This document shows positions 27,132 to 36,527 of a stretch of DNA of 64,000 nt, piece by piece; position 1 is the first letter of the stretch; every line of letters starts with the position of its first letter. The notes below the pieces were generated by a model, which saw only the letters and a program-made list of their open reading frames with translations, had not been told where the DNA came from and made no database searches. Both the position numbers and the translations under genes were made by a program. The DNA comes from Pseudaestuariivita rosea (lineage in GTDB: Bacteria; Pseudomonadota; Alphaproteobacteria; Rhodobacterales; Rhodobacteraceae): positions 1 to 64,000 of the forward strand of contig NZ_JACNMP010000007.1 of NCBI RefSeq assembly GCF_017592335.1. The letters run 5' to 3'.

Positions 27132-27144
27132 TCTTATTGCTCCC

Positions 27145-30039
27145 TTAAGCTGCAGTGATTTTGCAAAGAGTCGCCTTCGTCTCTTGCATCTGTGTCACTG
27201 AATCGTAGCCATAGGTCTGGGCCGTGTTGGTCGATTCACCCAGGACATAGGGGTCAGCCCCATCCGGATATTTCGACCTTTGGTCCACACCTTCGAAATG
27301 ACCACCGAAGTGGAAGGGCATGAAGGCAACGCCTGCGCCCACCCGTTCGGTGACCATGGCCATCACCTTGACGCGGCCGCCCTCGGGTCCTTCGACCCAG
27401 ACTTGCGCGCCGTCCCGCACACCAAGGTTATTGGCATCACGCGGGTTGATTTCGACGAACATGTCCTGCTGAAGTTCGGCCAGCCAGGGGTTTGACCGGG
27501 TTTCATCACCACCGCCCTCATATTCGACCAGACGGCCGGAGGTCAGGATGATCGGATAATCCTGGCTGAAGTCCTTTTTCTGGATCGACGCATAAAGGGT
27601 CGGCAGACGATAGGCCTGGCGGTCCTCATAGGTTGGATAATCCGCCACCAGATCACGCCGGTTGGTGTAAAGCGGCTCGCGGTGCAGCGGTACCGGATCG
27701 GGGAAGGTCCAGACCACAGCGCGGGCCTTGGCGTTCCCAAATGGCGCACACTCATGCTTGATGGCCACCCGCTGGATACCGCCCGACAGGTCGGTCTTCC
27801 AGTTGGTTTTCGGACCGGCCACAGCGTCAATTGCGGCTTTTTCTTCCGCGGTCAGGTCGCTGTCCCACCCCAGATCCATCAGCATCTGCATGGTGAACTC
27901 AGGATAACCGTCCTGAATTTCCGAACCGGCACTATAGACGCCCTCGGCCAGCAGATTGTCACCGTCACGTTCCACACCAAAGCGGGCACGGAAGGTCAGG
28001 CCACCCTGGCTGACAGGTTTGGACATATCGTAAAGGTTCGGCGTCCCGGGGTGACGCATTTCCGGCGTGCCCCAGCATGGCCATGGCATACCGTAATAGT
28101 CCCCGTCAGCAGGTCCACCCACAGCCTGCAGCGTCGTTTTGTCAAACGTGTGCTGGTTGGCCATGTGCAGCTTGATCCGCTCTGGCGATTGACCGGTGTA
28201 GCCAACAGTCCACATGCCAGCGTTAAACTCACGCGTGACGCTTTCGATGTTGGGTGTCTCGGCATCTTCCATCTCGATATTGCGGAAGAGACGATCCCCA
28301 AACCCGAATTTATTGGCGAATTTCGCGATGATCACGTGATCTGGCAGCGATTCAAACAGCGGGTCCATGATCTGATCGCGCCACTGGATCGACCGGTTCG
28401 ATGCCGTGACAGATCCACGGGTTTCGAACTGGGTCGAGGCCGGCAGCAGGTAAACGCCATCGGTGCGGTCATGCAACACGGCAGACACGGTGGGGAAGGG
28501 GTCAACCACGACAAGCGTGTCGACTTTTTCCATCGCCGTCTTCATTTCCTTCATTCGTGTCTGCGAATTCGGGGCGTGACCCCAAAGTACCATCGCACGC
28601 ACGTTGTCGGGCTGGTCCATGTTGCCCTTGTCTTCAAGAACACCGTCGATCCAGCGCGATACCGGAATGCCCGACGAATTCATCAGGTTCTTGTCCTTGC
28701 CATCGGCGGCTTTGACCGTCTGGAACTGACCTTTCAGCCAGTCGATGTCTTCGCCCCAAACACGGGACCAGTGGGCCCATGCACCGGCAGACAGACCATA
28801 GTAACCGGGCAGGGTGTGACACAGAACGCCAAGGTCTGTCGCGCCTTGCACGTTGTCGTGGCCGCGGAAGATGTTCGTGCCGCCACCGGTCGTGCCCATG
28901 TTGCCCAATGCCAGCTGCAGAATGCAGTAGGCGCGGGTGTTGTTGTTGCCGTTGGTGTGCTGCGTACCACCCATACACCAGATCACGGTGCCGGGACGGT
29001 TGTTGACCAGGGTAAAGGCCACACGGCGCAGCTGCGATCCGGGGGTGCCGGTCACACGCTCGACTTCATCGGGCGTCCACTTGGCAACTTCTTCGCGTAT
29101 CTGGTCCATCCCCCAAACGCGGGTGCGGATGAATTCCTTATCCTCCCAGTCGTTTTCGAAGATATGCCACAGAATACCCCAAACCAGCGCCACGTCCGTG
29201 CCGGGACGGAAGCGGACATATTCGTCCGCATGGGCCGCGGTCCGTGTGAAACGCGGGTCACAGACGATGACGGGTGCGTTGTTCTGTTCTTTCGCTTTCA
29301 GAATGTGCTGCAGCGAAACAGGGTGTGCCTCGGCCGGATTGCCGCCGATCAGGAAGATCGCCCGGCTGTTGTGGATGTCGTTGTAGCTGTTGGTCATGGC
29401 GCCATAGCCCCATGTGTTCGCAACACCCGCAACGGTGGTTGAATGGCAGATACGCGCCTGGTGATCAACGTTGTTTGTGCCCCAATAAGCAGCAAATTTG
29501 CGGAACAGGTAGGCCTGTTCGTTGTTGTGCTTGGCCGATCCCAGCCAATAGACGCTGTCAGGTCCGCTTTCTTCGCGGATTTTCATCATCTGGTCGCCGA
29601 TTTCGTCAATGGCCTGATCCCAGCTGATGCGGACCCATTCGCCATTTTCCTTTTTCATCGGATATTTCAGACGACGTTCCCCGTGGGCGTGTTCACGCAC
29701 AGCCGCACCCTTGGCGCAGTGAGCACCCAGGTTGAAGGGGCTGTCCCAGCCGGGTTCCTGCCCGACCCAGACACCGTTCTTGACCTCGGCGATGACCGTA
29801 CAGCCAACCGAACAGTGCGTACAAACTGATTTAACTGTCTCAACCGCGCCGCTGGCAGCCGTGGCCGCCGAAGCCTGGGTGACCGTGCCACCCGTGGCGC
29901 TGATTGCGGCCAGACCACCAATGGCCAGACCCGAGCCGCGCAAAAACGTACGGCGATCAACCGATTTCTCGGCTGTATTGGACAGGATACTTGTCCGCTG
30001 GGGGCGTCGCGCAACCCCGTTGGTCTTTTTCCTTAGCAT
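27145..30039 (-). CDS. Formate dehydrogenase alpha subunit (molybdopterin catalytic subunit, Tat-exported)
   Basis: A 964-residue molybdenum/tungsten-bis-MGD oxidoreductase oxidising formate to CO2. The ATG at 30039 follows GGGAGAGAG. A Tat signal is present ([10 protein letters not shown], Arg29-Arg30). Cys73, Cys76, Cys80 and Cys108 bind a [4Fe-4S] cluster. Cys198-His199 (RICHSTTV) are the metal ligand and its neighbour, so this is a cysteine form, not selenocysteine. Further motifs are [25 protein letters not shown] and the C-terminal molydopterin-dinucleotide-binding domain with [19 protein letters not shown]. The enzyme would work in the periplasm with the Fe-S and cytochrome b subunits. 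Confidence 0.94.
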   Translation of the reverse strand: MLRKKTNGVARRPQRTSILSNTAEKSVDRRTFLRGSGLAIGGLAAISATGGTVTQASAATAASGAVETVKSVCTHCSVGCTVIAEVKNGVWVGQEPGWDSPFNLGAHCAKGAAVREHAHGERRLKYPMKKENGEWVRISWDQAIDEIGDQMMKIREESGPDSVYWLGSAKHNNEQAYLFRKFAAYWGTNNVDHQARICHSTTVAGVANTWGYGAMTNSYNDIHNSRAIFLIGGNPAEAHPVSLQHILKAKEQNNAPVIVCDPRFTRTAAHADEYVRFRPGTDVALVWGILWHIFENDWEDKEFIRTRVWGMDQIREEVAKWTPDEVERVTGTPGSQLRRVAFTLVNNRPGTVIWCMGGTQHTNGNNNTRAYCILQLALGNMGTTGGGTNIFRGHDNVQGATDLGVLCHTLPGYYGLSAGAWAHWSRVWGEDIDWLKGQFQTVKAADGKDKNLMNSSGIPVSRWIDGVLEDKGNMDQPDNVRAMVLWGHAPNSQTRMKEMKTAMEKVDTLVVVDPFPTVSAVLHDRTDGVYLLPASTQFETRGSVTASNRSIQWRDQIMDPLFESLPDHVIIAKFANKFGFGDRLFRNIEMEDAETPNIESVTREFNAGMWTVGYTGQSPERIKLHMANQHTFDKTTLQAVGGPADGDYYGMPWPCWGTPEMRHPGTPNLYDMSKPVSQGGLTFRARFGVERDGDNLLAEGVYSAGSEIQDGYPEFTMQMLMDLGWDSDLTAEEKAAIDAVAGPKTNWKTDLSGGIQRVAIKHECAPFGNAKARAVVWTFPDPVPLHREPLYTNRRDLVADYPTYEDRQAYRLPTLYASIQKKDFSQDYPIILTSGRLVEYEGGGDETRSNPWLAELQQDMFVEINPRDANNLGVRDGAQVWVEGPEGGRVKVMAMVTERVGAGVAFMPFHFGGHFEGVDQRSKYPDGADPYVLGESTNTAQTYGYDSVTQMQETKATLCKITAA

Positions 30040-30146
30040 GTTCTCTCTCCCTTGCTGGCACCCTTCCCAAAAGGGGCTTGCGGGGTTTCGTGGAACCGAC
30101 CGTCGGGCGTCACGCAACCATTGGTCGGCTTTGTATCAGTGTCCGA

Positions 30147-30338
30147 TCAGAACCGGGCGCTGTCGTAGTAGGCGCGGGTGTGCGCTGTGTCCTGGATGCG
30201 GGTTTCGCCTGTGACGACCTCGGCCGCCTCTGCCTGAGTGCCCGTCAGTGTTGCAGCAGCAACGGCAGCCGGGGCTGAAACAGAAGCCAGCTTCAGAAAG
30301 TCACGGCGGCTTGCACCCTCTTCTTTCTTCTTGCTCAT
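30147..30338 (-). CDS. Short twin-arginine protein of the formate dehydrogenase locus (FdhX-like)
   Basis: A 63-residue protein consisting mainly of a Tat signal: SRRDFLKLASVSAPAAVAAA with RR at 11-12 and a cleavage site near AEAAE. Only about 28 residues (GETRIQDTAHTRAYYDSARF and a few more) would remain. Such short Tat peptides sit upstream of periplasmic formate dehydrogenases in many proteobacteria. Their job is not established; an assembly partner or a small periplasmic subunit is possible. It lies 107 bases before the alpha-subunit start and 62 bases after the chaperone gene. Confidence 0.75.
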   Translation of the reverse strand: MSKKKEEGASRRDFLKLASVSAPAAVAAATLTGTQAEAAEVVTGETRIQDTAHTRAYYDSARF

Positions 30339-30400
30339 TTGGGACCATTCCCTTTCTTCGTGTTTGGCCGCAGATCGCGACCGGTGAGTGCAGACATCGG

Positions 30401-31009
30401 TCAGTCTGCGGCCATTCGGAAAGCTTCGCGTTCGATTTCCATGAAGGTCCGGCCAACCGATGCGACCGAGGCATAGAAAACCGAATTTTTCGCGCCTTCC
30501 AAATCTGAATAAAAATGTGCAGCCCAGGGGCCGATGTGCTTGTTAAAGAACGCCTTTTGATCCGCGATACTTGCGGGATGCCCAAAGCGCCCTGTGATCA
30601 TGCCCGCCATCATCTCCATCAGCGATGCGATGTTGTCTTCGGGTTCATAGACGTTTTCCGCCCGTGTGATCCGGCGCGCCGCCATGTCATTGCGCAACTG
30701 CGCCAAAGGCTTTTCGTTCAGAAACCCGGTCAGATAATAACTGGCATAGGGCAGCAACTCACCCCGACCCAGACCGATGAACAGCGCGTTGAACTCGGAC
30801 GTGACAGCTTTTTCATTCGTCACTTTCGATACACGGGCCAGCGACGTGATGCATTGACCCAGATCAGTTTCATTGCCGGTCAGACCCGCGGCATGTCTCA
30901 ACAGATCCGCACTGGGCGGGCGGGCCAGCAAAAGACCAAGGAAATCATAAAGATCGGCACGCAGCTGATCTTCTTCTGCAATCTGAGGCATTTCCGATGC
31001 CATCATCAT
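30401..31009 (-). CDS. TorD/DmsD-family molybdoenzyme chaperone
   Basis: A 202-residue all-helical cytoplasmic chaperone. The pattern is typical of the TorD family: DLYDFLGLLLARPPSADLL near the N-terminus, then EFNALFIGLGRGELLPYASYYLTG, and PEDNIASLMEMMAGMI. These proteins bind the Tat signal of a molybdoenzyme and help insert cofactor before export. Its place next to the fdh genes makes the alpha subunit or the short Tat protein the likely client. A second start ATG one codon later (MM at 30994-31009) is possible. Confidence 0.85.
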   Translation of the reverse strand: MMMASEMPQIAEEDQLRADLYDFLGLLLARPPSADLLRHAAGLTGNETDLGQCITSLARVSKVTNEKAVTSEFNALFIGLGRGELLPYASYYLTGFLNEKPLAQLRNDMAARRITRAENVYEPEDNIASLMEMMAGMITGRFGHPASIADQKAFFNKHIGPWAAHFYSDLEGAKNSVFYASVASVGRTFMEIEREAFRMAAD

Positions 31010-31050
31010 TTCGTTCCCTTCCGGCCTTTCAGGCTCTTGTTGGTCTTTGG

Positions 31051-31644
31051 CTACGTTTCAAACTCAAAACGCATCCGACGCCGTGGCAAGGCGTCTGGTT
31101 CCACATCGTCAGCTTCGACCGGTACGTCGGTCAAAGCCAGTTCTTGCACGTCATAGTTGTCAAATAGTTGCGTCTCAGCAACTTCTATTTCAGCTTCCGT
31201 GGCGTCAATGATTTCATCCTCATCCGCCGTCTCGTCAGACTGTACTTTTTCCATCTCGCGGACATGGGCCAGCAGCCCCTTGCCCACCTGATAGGTCGTC
31301 TGCAGATTTTCCACCACACAGGACGCATCGGTGAAATCCTCACCGTAGTCGATCAACTGATCCAGATTGGCCAGAACCGGGTTCGAGGTCCACAGACGCC
31401 GCAGCGCCCGGCGCCTGATCCGTTCGGGCACGGCCTGTTGCAGGAAAGCCTTGAAATCATCGCCCGACTGCAGCGTATCGGGGTCGGGCAGCTTCAGATC
31501 AGCCAGAATTTCGTCGTCTGATTTTTCTTCTAGAGCTGCCTGAGTTTCGGCCACATCTTCGGCCACGCGGGCCTTGGCCTGCGCTTCGGCTTCCGCTTGC
31601 ACCTTCGCCTTGCGGCGGGACCAGAAATCGCTCTGTTGGCTCAA
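31051..31644 (-). CDS. DUF3306 family protein
   Basis: A 197-residue acidic cytoplasmic protein. It starts with FWSRRKAKV, the family hallmark, followed by an Ala/Glu-rich coiled-coil (residues ~13-50), a conserved LPDPDTLQSGDDFKAFLQ segment and an RRALRRLWTSNPVLANLD segment. The last third is acidic and probably disordered. DUF3306 genes are found with DUF3305, TorD and formate dehydrogenase genes; the biochemical function is unknown. It overlaps the upstream DUF3305 gene by four bases (ATGA), so both are translated together. Confidence 0.8.
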   Translation of the reverse strand: MSQQSDFWSRRKAKVQAEAEAQAKARVAEDVAETQAALEEKSDDEILADLKLPDPDTLQSGDDFKAFLQQAVPERIRRRALRRLWTSNPVLANLDQLIDYGEDFTDASCVVENLQTTYQVGKGLLAHVREMEKVQSDETADEDEIIDATEAEIEVAETQLFDNYDVQELALTDVPVEADDVEPDALPRRRMRFEFET

Positions 31645-32207
31645 TGCATCTTTTCTCGTTTTACTGTGGGCGCGCGGTACACATCGGACAATTGTGAAAT
31701 GCGCGCATCACCCTTGCCATCTTCTTTCAGGTCAACCCGTTTGCGATCCCGGCGGCGCTTCACGAACTGTTCTTCCTCATGATAGGCCTCAACAAAATCG
31801 CGCACCCAGGCGACCAGTCCTTCGGGCATCGACACTTTTTCAACCTGATCTTCGGCCCCATCCGTATAATCCTGCGCCTCATAGGGCGAGGCGGTGGCCA
31901 AAACCATCTCAAACGGCTTTTCATCGTCATGGGCGGGCCGCATGACCACATAAATACAAGGCACTTGCGCAGACAAAGCGGCCAGATACGCCTCGGTATC
32001 GGATGCCCACAGGGTCAGGGGCAAAGTGGCCGCGTGATATTCAGTGATATCGCCATCGCTGCGCAGAACCGACCAATCGGCCGCTTTCGCGCCGGGCAAC
32101 ACACCAACCGCCTTCCAAGACCATTTCGCCCACCGAGTCACACCCGGCGCACGGCGCAGAACAACACCGACCGGTAAAACGGCATGACGTGCGGCAGCAG
32201 TTGCCAA
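31641..32207 (-). CDS. DUF3305 family protein
   Basis: A 188-residue soluble protein, first gene of the minus-strand arm of the fdh locus. It has the family core LPVGVVLRRAPGVTRWAKW followed by WSWKAVGVLPGA-like and LWASDTEAYLAALSAQVPCI segments. The C-terminal part is highly charged with RRRDRKR. Its function is unknown. Its coupling to DUF3306 and co-occurrence with fdh genes suggests a role in assembly or quality control of the enzyme. The divergent arm starts 329 bases away. Confidence 0.8.
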   Translation of the reverse strand: MATAAARHAVLPVGVVLRRAPGVTRWAKWSWKAVGVLPGAKAADWSVLRSDGDITEYHAATLPLTLWASDTEAYLAALSAQVPCIYVVMRPAHDDEKPFEMVLATASPYEAQDYTDGAEDQVEKVSMPEGLVAWVRDFVEAYHEEEQFVKRRRDRKRVDLKEDGKGDARISQLSDVYRAPTVKREKMH

Positions 32208-32535
32208 AGAGTGCCTCCCAAAAACCCCAGTTTACAGGACATGTGTCCGGCAAAAATCCAATCGTATGCCATAGCATGCGGCAAAAACGGGGGGGCTGCC
32301 AAGGGTGTAAGTGTCACATCCGACTTTGGTCGTAGGGTCAACTTGAATGCTGCAATGCGGCAACCTGTTATAATCACGGATTTTCAAGATTACCACCTTC
32401 CAGTTGTGTCGATTTGACGCACCCATGAGTTGATTGCAACATTCCCTTGGGATAGGGCTTTACCCTGTTTCAGAAATCGGCTTTGCTTGGGCGCCATCAG
32501 CCAGCATGTACCGCTGCCAGCAGATCGAGAGCAAG
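32208..32535. promoter_or_regulatory. 328-base divergent control region of the formate dehydrogenase locus
   Basis: This gap separates the minus-strand DUF3305-led arm from the plus-strand ferredoxin-led arm and should hold promoters for both. A perfect TATAAT lies at 32369-32374 on the plus strand, but the nearest -35-like TTGAAT (32343) is 20 bases away, so the assignment is weak. An imperfect palindrome GGACATGTGTCC (32237-32248) is a possible operator near the minus-arm start. No convincing gene is seen, although the ferredoxin frame stays open back to 32434. Confidence 0.45.
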
Positions 32536-34494
32536 ATGTCCAAAAAAATACTGTTATGCGACTGTATGGGATCACAGTCGGTTAACCCGGATACGATCGA
32601 GGCGGGCTGTGGTATCAGCTGTTCCAAGGTGCATACCGCGCTCTGCACGACCCAGATCGAAACAGCGACCAAGGCGATGGCCGAGGGTGATGTGATAATC
32701 GCCTGCCAGCAGGAACGCGCCCGGTTCGAAGAGCTGGCAGCTGATCTGCAGATAGATCCGCCCGTCTTCGTCGATATCCGCGACCGCGCGGGCTGGACGG
32801 CAGAAGGCCAGAATGCAACGCCCAAGATGGCCGCACTGATCGCCGACGCGCAACTTGCCCCACCGCCGTCGAAGGCGTTCGACGTGGTGTCCGAGGGGCT
32901 GTGCCTGATCGTGGGTGCATCTGACGCTGTTTTGCCTGTGGCCGAACAATTGTCCGAGGCGCTGAATGTCACCGCGTTGTTGACCGACGACGCCGATCTG
33001 CCGATCGACCGGCGCTTTGACATCGTCCGTGGGCGGCTGAAAACGGTGCAGGGCGCCTTTGGCCGGTTTGAGCTGAGGATCGACGGTCTGCAACAGCTTG
33101 TGCCCGGCGGGCGTGGCGCGTTCCAGTTGACCGATCCCAAAGATAGCGCAAAGTCGCACTGCGATATCCTGATCGATCTGACCGGCCAGCCCGCGATGGT
33201 GCCCGCACCGCAGAAACGCGACGGCTATCTGCGCGCCGATCCGCGTGATCCGGGCGCGGTGGCCAAGGTGGCCTTTGACGCAGCGCAGATGGTCGGTACC
33301 TTTGAAAAACCGTTCTATGTGCGGCTTGAGGACTCGCTCTGCGCCCATTCCCGCGCGGGGCAGGTGGGCTGTTCGAACTGTCTGAACATATGCCCCACCG
33401 GCGCGATTACCCCCAACGGTGATCATGTGGCGATTGATCCGATGATCTGTGCGGGCTGCGGGGCCTGTTCGGCGCTGTGCCCGTCAGGTGCGATCACCTA
33501 TGACGACCCGCCTGTCGATTTCCTGCTTCGCCGGATGGACACACTGGCGCGCACCTTCCGCCAGGCTGGCGGCGCACAGCCGCGCCTGCTGGTCACCGAC
33601 CGCGATTTCGGGGCCGAGATGATCCAGCTGGCCGCCCGTTTTGGCCGGGGCCTGCCCGCTGATGTGATCCCACTGGATATCGAAACCCTGTCCGGTTTCG
33701 GCCACTCTGAAATGCTGGGGGCCCTTGCATCCGGCTTTGCCGCCGTTGACCTGCTGCTGTCCCCCAAAACTGAACGTGAGGCGCTGACCCGCGAATATGC
33801 CCTGGCCGAAGCGATTGCGGGGGCAGGGCGCATTCGTCTGCTGGACCTGTCTGATCCCGATCACCTTTCCGACGCGCTTTATGATCAGGACACCGCCCCG
33901 GCTCTGGCCGACCCCGTTCTGTCCATGGGCACCCGCCGTCAGGTCGCGCGTCTTGCGGCCAAGGCGCTGAACCCCGATGCCGACGCGCCGATCCCACTGC
34001 CCGAAAACGCCCCCTATGGCGCGGTTCTGGTCGACACCGATGCCTGCACGCTGTGCCTGTCCTGCGTGTCGCTTTGCCCCTCGGGTGCGCTGGTCGACAA
34101 TCCCGACCTGCCGCAACTGCGCTTTCAGGAAGACGCCTGTCTGCAATGTGGGCTGTGCGCCAATATCTGCCCCGAAACCGCGATCACGCTGCAGCCCCAG
34201 ATTGATACCTCGGACGCGGCCTTTGACCAGCGTGTGCTGAATGAGGAAGAACCCTTTGCCTGTATCGAATGCGGCACGTTGTTCGGGGTGAAATCGACGA
34301 TTGAGAAAATCACTGAAAAACTGGCGGGCAAGCATTCGATGTTCGGCAGCCCAGATGCCGTGCGGATGATCCAGATGTGCGACAATTGCCGGGTGCAGGC
34401 GCAGTATCATTCGGAAAACAATCCCTTTGCCGGGGGCGAACGTCCGCGCGTGCGCACCACCGATGACTACTTCAGCAAGCGCCGGGATCACTAG
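32536..34494 (+). CDS. Multi-cluster 4Fe-4S ferredoxin-type protein of the formate dehydrogenase locus
   Basis: A 652-residue cytoplasmic protein. Four ferredoxin motifs are in two pairs: CSNCLNICPTGAI and CAGCGACSALCPSGAI in the middle, CTLCLSCVSLCPSGAL and CLQCGLCANICPETAI near the C-terminus. Extra cysteines occur at the N-terminus (LLCDCMGSQ, CGISCSK) and the C-terminus (CIECGTLFG, CDNC). The ATG at 32536 is preferred because MSKKILLCDC begins the conserved part. Proteins of this kind are found with DUF3305/3306 and fdh genes. The likely role is electron transfer or sulfur/Fe-S handling during maturation; the reaction is unknown. Confidence 0.82.
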   Translation: MSKKILLCDCMGSQSVNPDTIEAGCGISCSKVHTALCTTQIETATKAMAEGDVIIACQQERARFEELAADLQIDPPVFVDIRDRAGWTAEGQNATPKMAALIADAQLAPPPSKAFDVVSEGLCLIVGASDAVLPVAEQLSEALNVTALLTDDADLPIDRRFDIVRGRLKTVQGAFGRFELRIDGLQQLVPGGRGAFQLTDPKDSAKSHCDILIDLTGQPAMVPAPQKRDGYLRADPRDPGAVAKVAFDAAQMVGTFEKPFYVRLEDSLCAHSRAGQVGCSNCLNICPTGAITPNGDHVAIDPMICAGCGACSALCPSGAITYDDPPVDFLLRRMDTLARTFRQAGGAQPRLLVTDRDFGAEMIQLAARFGRGLPADVIPLDIETLSGFGHSEMLGALASGFAAVDLLLSPKTEREALTREYALAEAIAGAGRIRLLDLSDPDHLSDALYDQDTAPALADPVLSMGTRRQVARLAAKALNPDADAPIPLPENAPYGAVLVDTDACTLCLSCVSLCPSGALVDNPDLPQLRFQEDACLQCGLCANICPETAITLQPQIDTSDAAFDQRVLNEEEPFACIECGTLFGVKSTIEKITEKLAGKHSMFGSPDAVRMIQMCDNCRVQAQYHSENNPFAGGERPRVRTTDDYFSKRRDH

Positions 34495-34548
34495 GGCTTT
34501 GACACTGAGCCGCAGGCGCTCAACCATCTAACAGGGGAGGAAACCAAA

Positions 34549-34743
34549 ATGAGCGACGATTTCAACATGAGCATGCGCAAGTTTCTCAAGCAGGTCGGCG
34601 TGACCTCGCAACAGGCGATTGAAGACGCGATGCGCAACGCGGGCGACACAGGCGGCAAGACGTTTGAAGCCAAGATGATACTGACCATTGACGGGCTGGA
34701 TCTGGAACATACCGTCACCGGAAAGATCGAAGGGCAAGGGTAG
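34549..34743 (+). CDS. DUF6494 family small protein
   Basis: A 64-residue soluble protein with the family pattern MSMRKFLKQVGVTSQQAIE followed by KTFEAKMILTIDGLDLEH. The ATG at 34549 follows AGGGGAGGA, a strong ribosome site. It ends seven bases before the GTG of the Mrp-like ATPase gene, so the two are co-transcribed. Its function is unknown; the position suggests a partner of the Fe-S carrier. Confidence 0.75.
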   Translation: MSDDFNMSMRKFLKQVGVTSQQAIEDAMRNAGDTGGKTFEAKMILTIDGLDLEHTVTGKIEGQG

Positions 34744-34749
34744 CGTCTG

Positions 34750-35817
34750 GTGTCAATTACACGTGATAAGGTGCTGGAAACATTGAAAACTGTTTCCGAT
34801 CCGATTGGCGGGCAGGATATCGTCGCGGCGGGCATGGTGCGTGCGCTGAATGTCGATGACGGCAATGTGCGGTTCGTTCTGGAAATCGACCCCGCCCGCG
34901 CCAAGGCGCTGGAACCCGCGCGGGTTGAAGCCGAAGAAAAGCTGAAGGCGCTGGATGGCATCGGGTCGGTGTCGGTCGTCATGACGGCTCACAGCAAACC
35001 CGCCGCGCCGCCCGAACTGAAACCGGGGCGTCAGGCCGAACCGCAGGGGCCGCAAAAAGTGCCTGGTGTTGATCGGATCGTCGCCATCGCCTCGGGCAAG
35101 GGCGGTGTGGGCAAGTCGACCGTTTCGGCCAATCTGGCCTGTGCCCTGGCCGCAGAAGGGCGCCGGGTTGGTCTGCTGGACGCCGATGTCTACGGCCCCT
35201 CGCAACCGCGGATGCTGGGGGTTTCGGGGCGTCCGGCCTCGCCCGATGGCAAAACAATCCTGCCCATGCGCAACCACGGCGTCACGATGATGTCGATCGG
35301 TCTGATGACGAACGACGATCAGGCGGTCGTCTGGCGCGGTCCGATGCTGATGGGCGCGCTGCAGCAGATGATGAACCAGGTGCAATGGGGCGCGCTGGAT
35401 GTGCTGCTGGTCGATCTGCCACCGGGCACGGGCGATGTGCAGATGACCCTGACCCAAAAATTCGCCGTCGACGGCGCGGTGATCGTGTCGACCCCACAGG
35501 ATGTGGCGCTGATCGATGCGCGCAAGGGTATCGATATGTTCAACCAGATGAAAACGCCGATTTTCGGCATGATCGAGAATATGTCGACCCATATCTGCTC
35601 GGCCTGCGGGCATGAAGAACATGTGTTTGGCCATGGCGGCGTCGCGGCCGAGGCTGAAAAGCTGGGCGTGCCCCTGCTGGCCGAAATCCCGCTGCATCTG
35701 GATATCCGGCTGGCTGCCGACGGGGGCGCGCCGATTGTGGTGTCGAAACCCGACAGCGCCCAGGCGGCAGGCTTCCGTCAGGTGGCGCGTGATCTGATCA
35801 AGGCGGGCCGCGCATGA
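34750..35817 (+). CDS. apbC: Mrp/ApbC-type iron-sulfur cluster carrier ATPase
   Basis: A 355-residue cytoplasmic P-loop ATPase that binds and transfers [4Fe-4S] clusters. An N-terminal MIP18-like (DUF59) domain covers residues ~1-85. The deviant Walker A SGKGGVGKST is at 115-124 and the cluster-binding pair is CSAC within MSTHICSACGHEEH. The start is GTG at 34750; the frame ends with a four-base overlap into the next gene. Its place in the fdh locus suggests supply of clusters to the dehydrogenase or the neighbouring ferredoxin, although a general housekeeping role is possible too. Confidence 0.92.
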   Translation: MSITRDKVLETLKTVSDPIGGQDIVAAGMVRALNVDDGNVRFVLEIDPARAKALEPARVEAEEKLKALDGIGSVSVVMTAHSKPAAPPELKPGRQAEPQGPQKVPGVDRIVAIASGKGGVGKSTVSANLACALAAEGRRVGLLDADVYGPSQPRMLGVSGRPASPDGKTILPMRNHGVTMMSIGLMTNDDQAVVWRGPMLMGALQQMMNQVQWGALDVLLVDLPPGTGDVQMTLTQKFAVDGAVIVSTPQDVALIDARKGIDMFNQMKTPIFGMIENMSTHICSACGHEEHVFGHGGVAAEAEKLGVPLLAEIPLHLDIRLAADGGAPIVVSKPDSAQAAGFRQVARDLIKAGRA

Positions 35818-36527
35818 TGGGTGAGCCCACCTTCCCCCCGCTGTTGCAGGGGTATGGTGTCACCGGCGCCATGGATCCCTTTGATCAGGCCCAGGCGCAG
35901 GCCGCACTTGGCTGCGACGCGGGGTTGGTGGTGCATAACGTCCAGGCCGACCGGCTGCGCGCGGCCATGGTCTTTGCCCCCGAGGTGCCGCTGGATCAGG
36001 CGATGGTCATGCTGCCTGCCTGCGGCATCGGGTTCCAGAACGCCCTGGGGGCCCTGGCCCCGCCCGAGGTCGCCGTGCATTTGGAATGGGCCGGCGGCAT
36101 CCGCGTCAACGGCGCATCTTGCGGATTTTTTCAGGCCGCCAGTTCCGGCACCGATGGGTCCCAGGCCCCTGATTGGCTGGTCATCGGGCTTGAGGTGCCG
36201 TTCATTCAACCCAGTAACGCACCCGGTTTGACCCCTGATCAAACCGCGCTTTATGACGAAGGCTGTGTTGACATCGATCCGGCGCAGCTGCTGGAAAGCT
36301 GGGCGCGGCACATGCTGGTATGGATCAACCGCTGGTCGGACGAAGGCACAGGCCCGCTGCACCGTGAATGGATGGGGCTGGCCCATGGCGTGGGCGAGGC
36401 CGCGACAGTGGGCGATCAGGCGGGCACATTCGTCGGCGTCGATGAACACTTTGGAATGCTTTTGCGGGATGATAAAACAACGCATCTGATCCCGCTGCGC
36501 ATGATTTTGAAAGGACATGCCCCATGA
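35814..36527 (+). CDS. Lipoate/biotin-ligase-like protein (DUF4444)
   Basis: A 237-residue soluble protein of the family carrying a biotin/lipoate-ligase-like N-terminal domain and a C-terminal DUF4444 domain. Segments such as GYGVTGAMDPFDQAQAQAA, WAGGIRVNGASCGFFQAA and DWLVIGLEVPF resemble the ligase fold, but the conserved RRxxGGG motif of lipoate ligases is not seen. It overlaps the Mrp gene by ATGA and the next gene by four bases, so three genes are translationally coupled. What it modifies, if anything, is unknown. Confidence 0.75.
   Translation: MMGEPTFPPLLQGYGVTGAMDPFDQAQAQAALGCDAGLVVHNVQADRLRAAMVFAPEVPLDQAMVMLPACGIGFQNALGALAPPEVAVHLEWAGGIRVNGASCGFFQAASSGTDGSQAPDWLVIGLEVPFIQPSNAPGLTPDQTALYDEGCVDIDPAQLLESWARHMLVWINRWSDEGTGPLHREWMGLAHGVGEAATVGDQAGTFVGVDEHFGMLLRDDKTTHLIPLRMILKGHAP

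Noticed and set aside
27682-29442. A 586-codon open frame on the plus strand opposite formate dehydrogenase alpha
   Set aside because: It is antisense to a strongly conserved enzyme, has no ribosome site or recognisable domain, and long antisense frames are expected in GC-rich genes.
32343-32374. Strong sigma-70 promoter for the plus arm of the fdh locus
   Set aside because: TATAAT is perfect, but the nearest -35-like hexamer is 20 bases away; kept only as a weak note in the control region.
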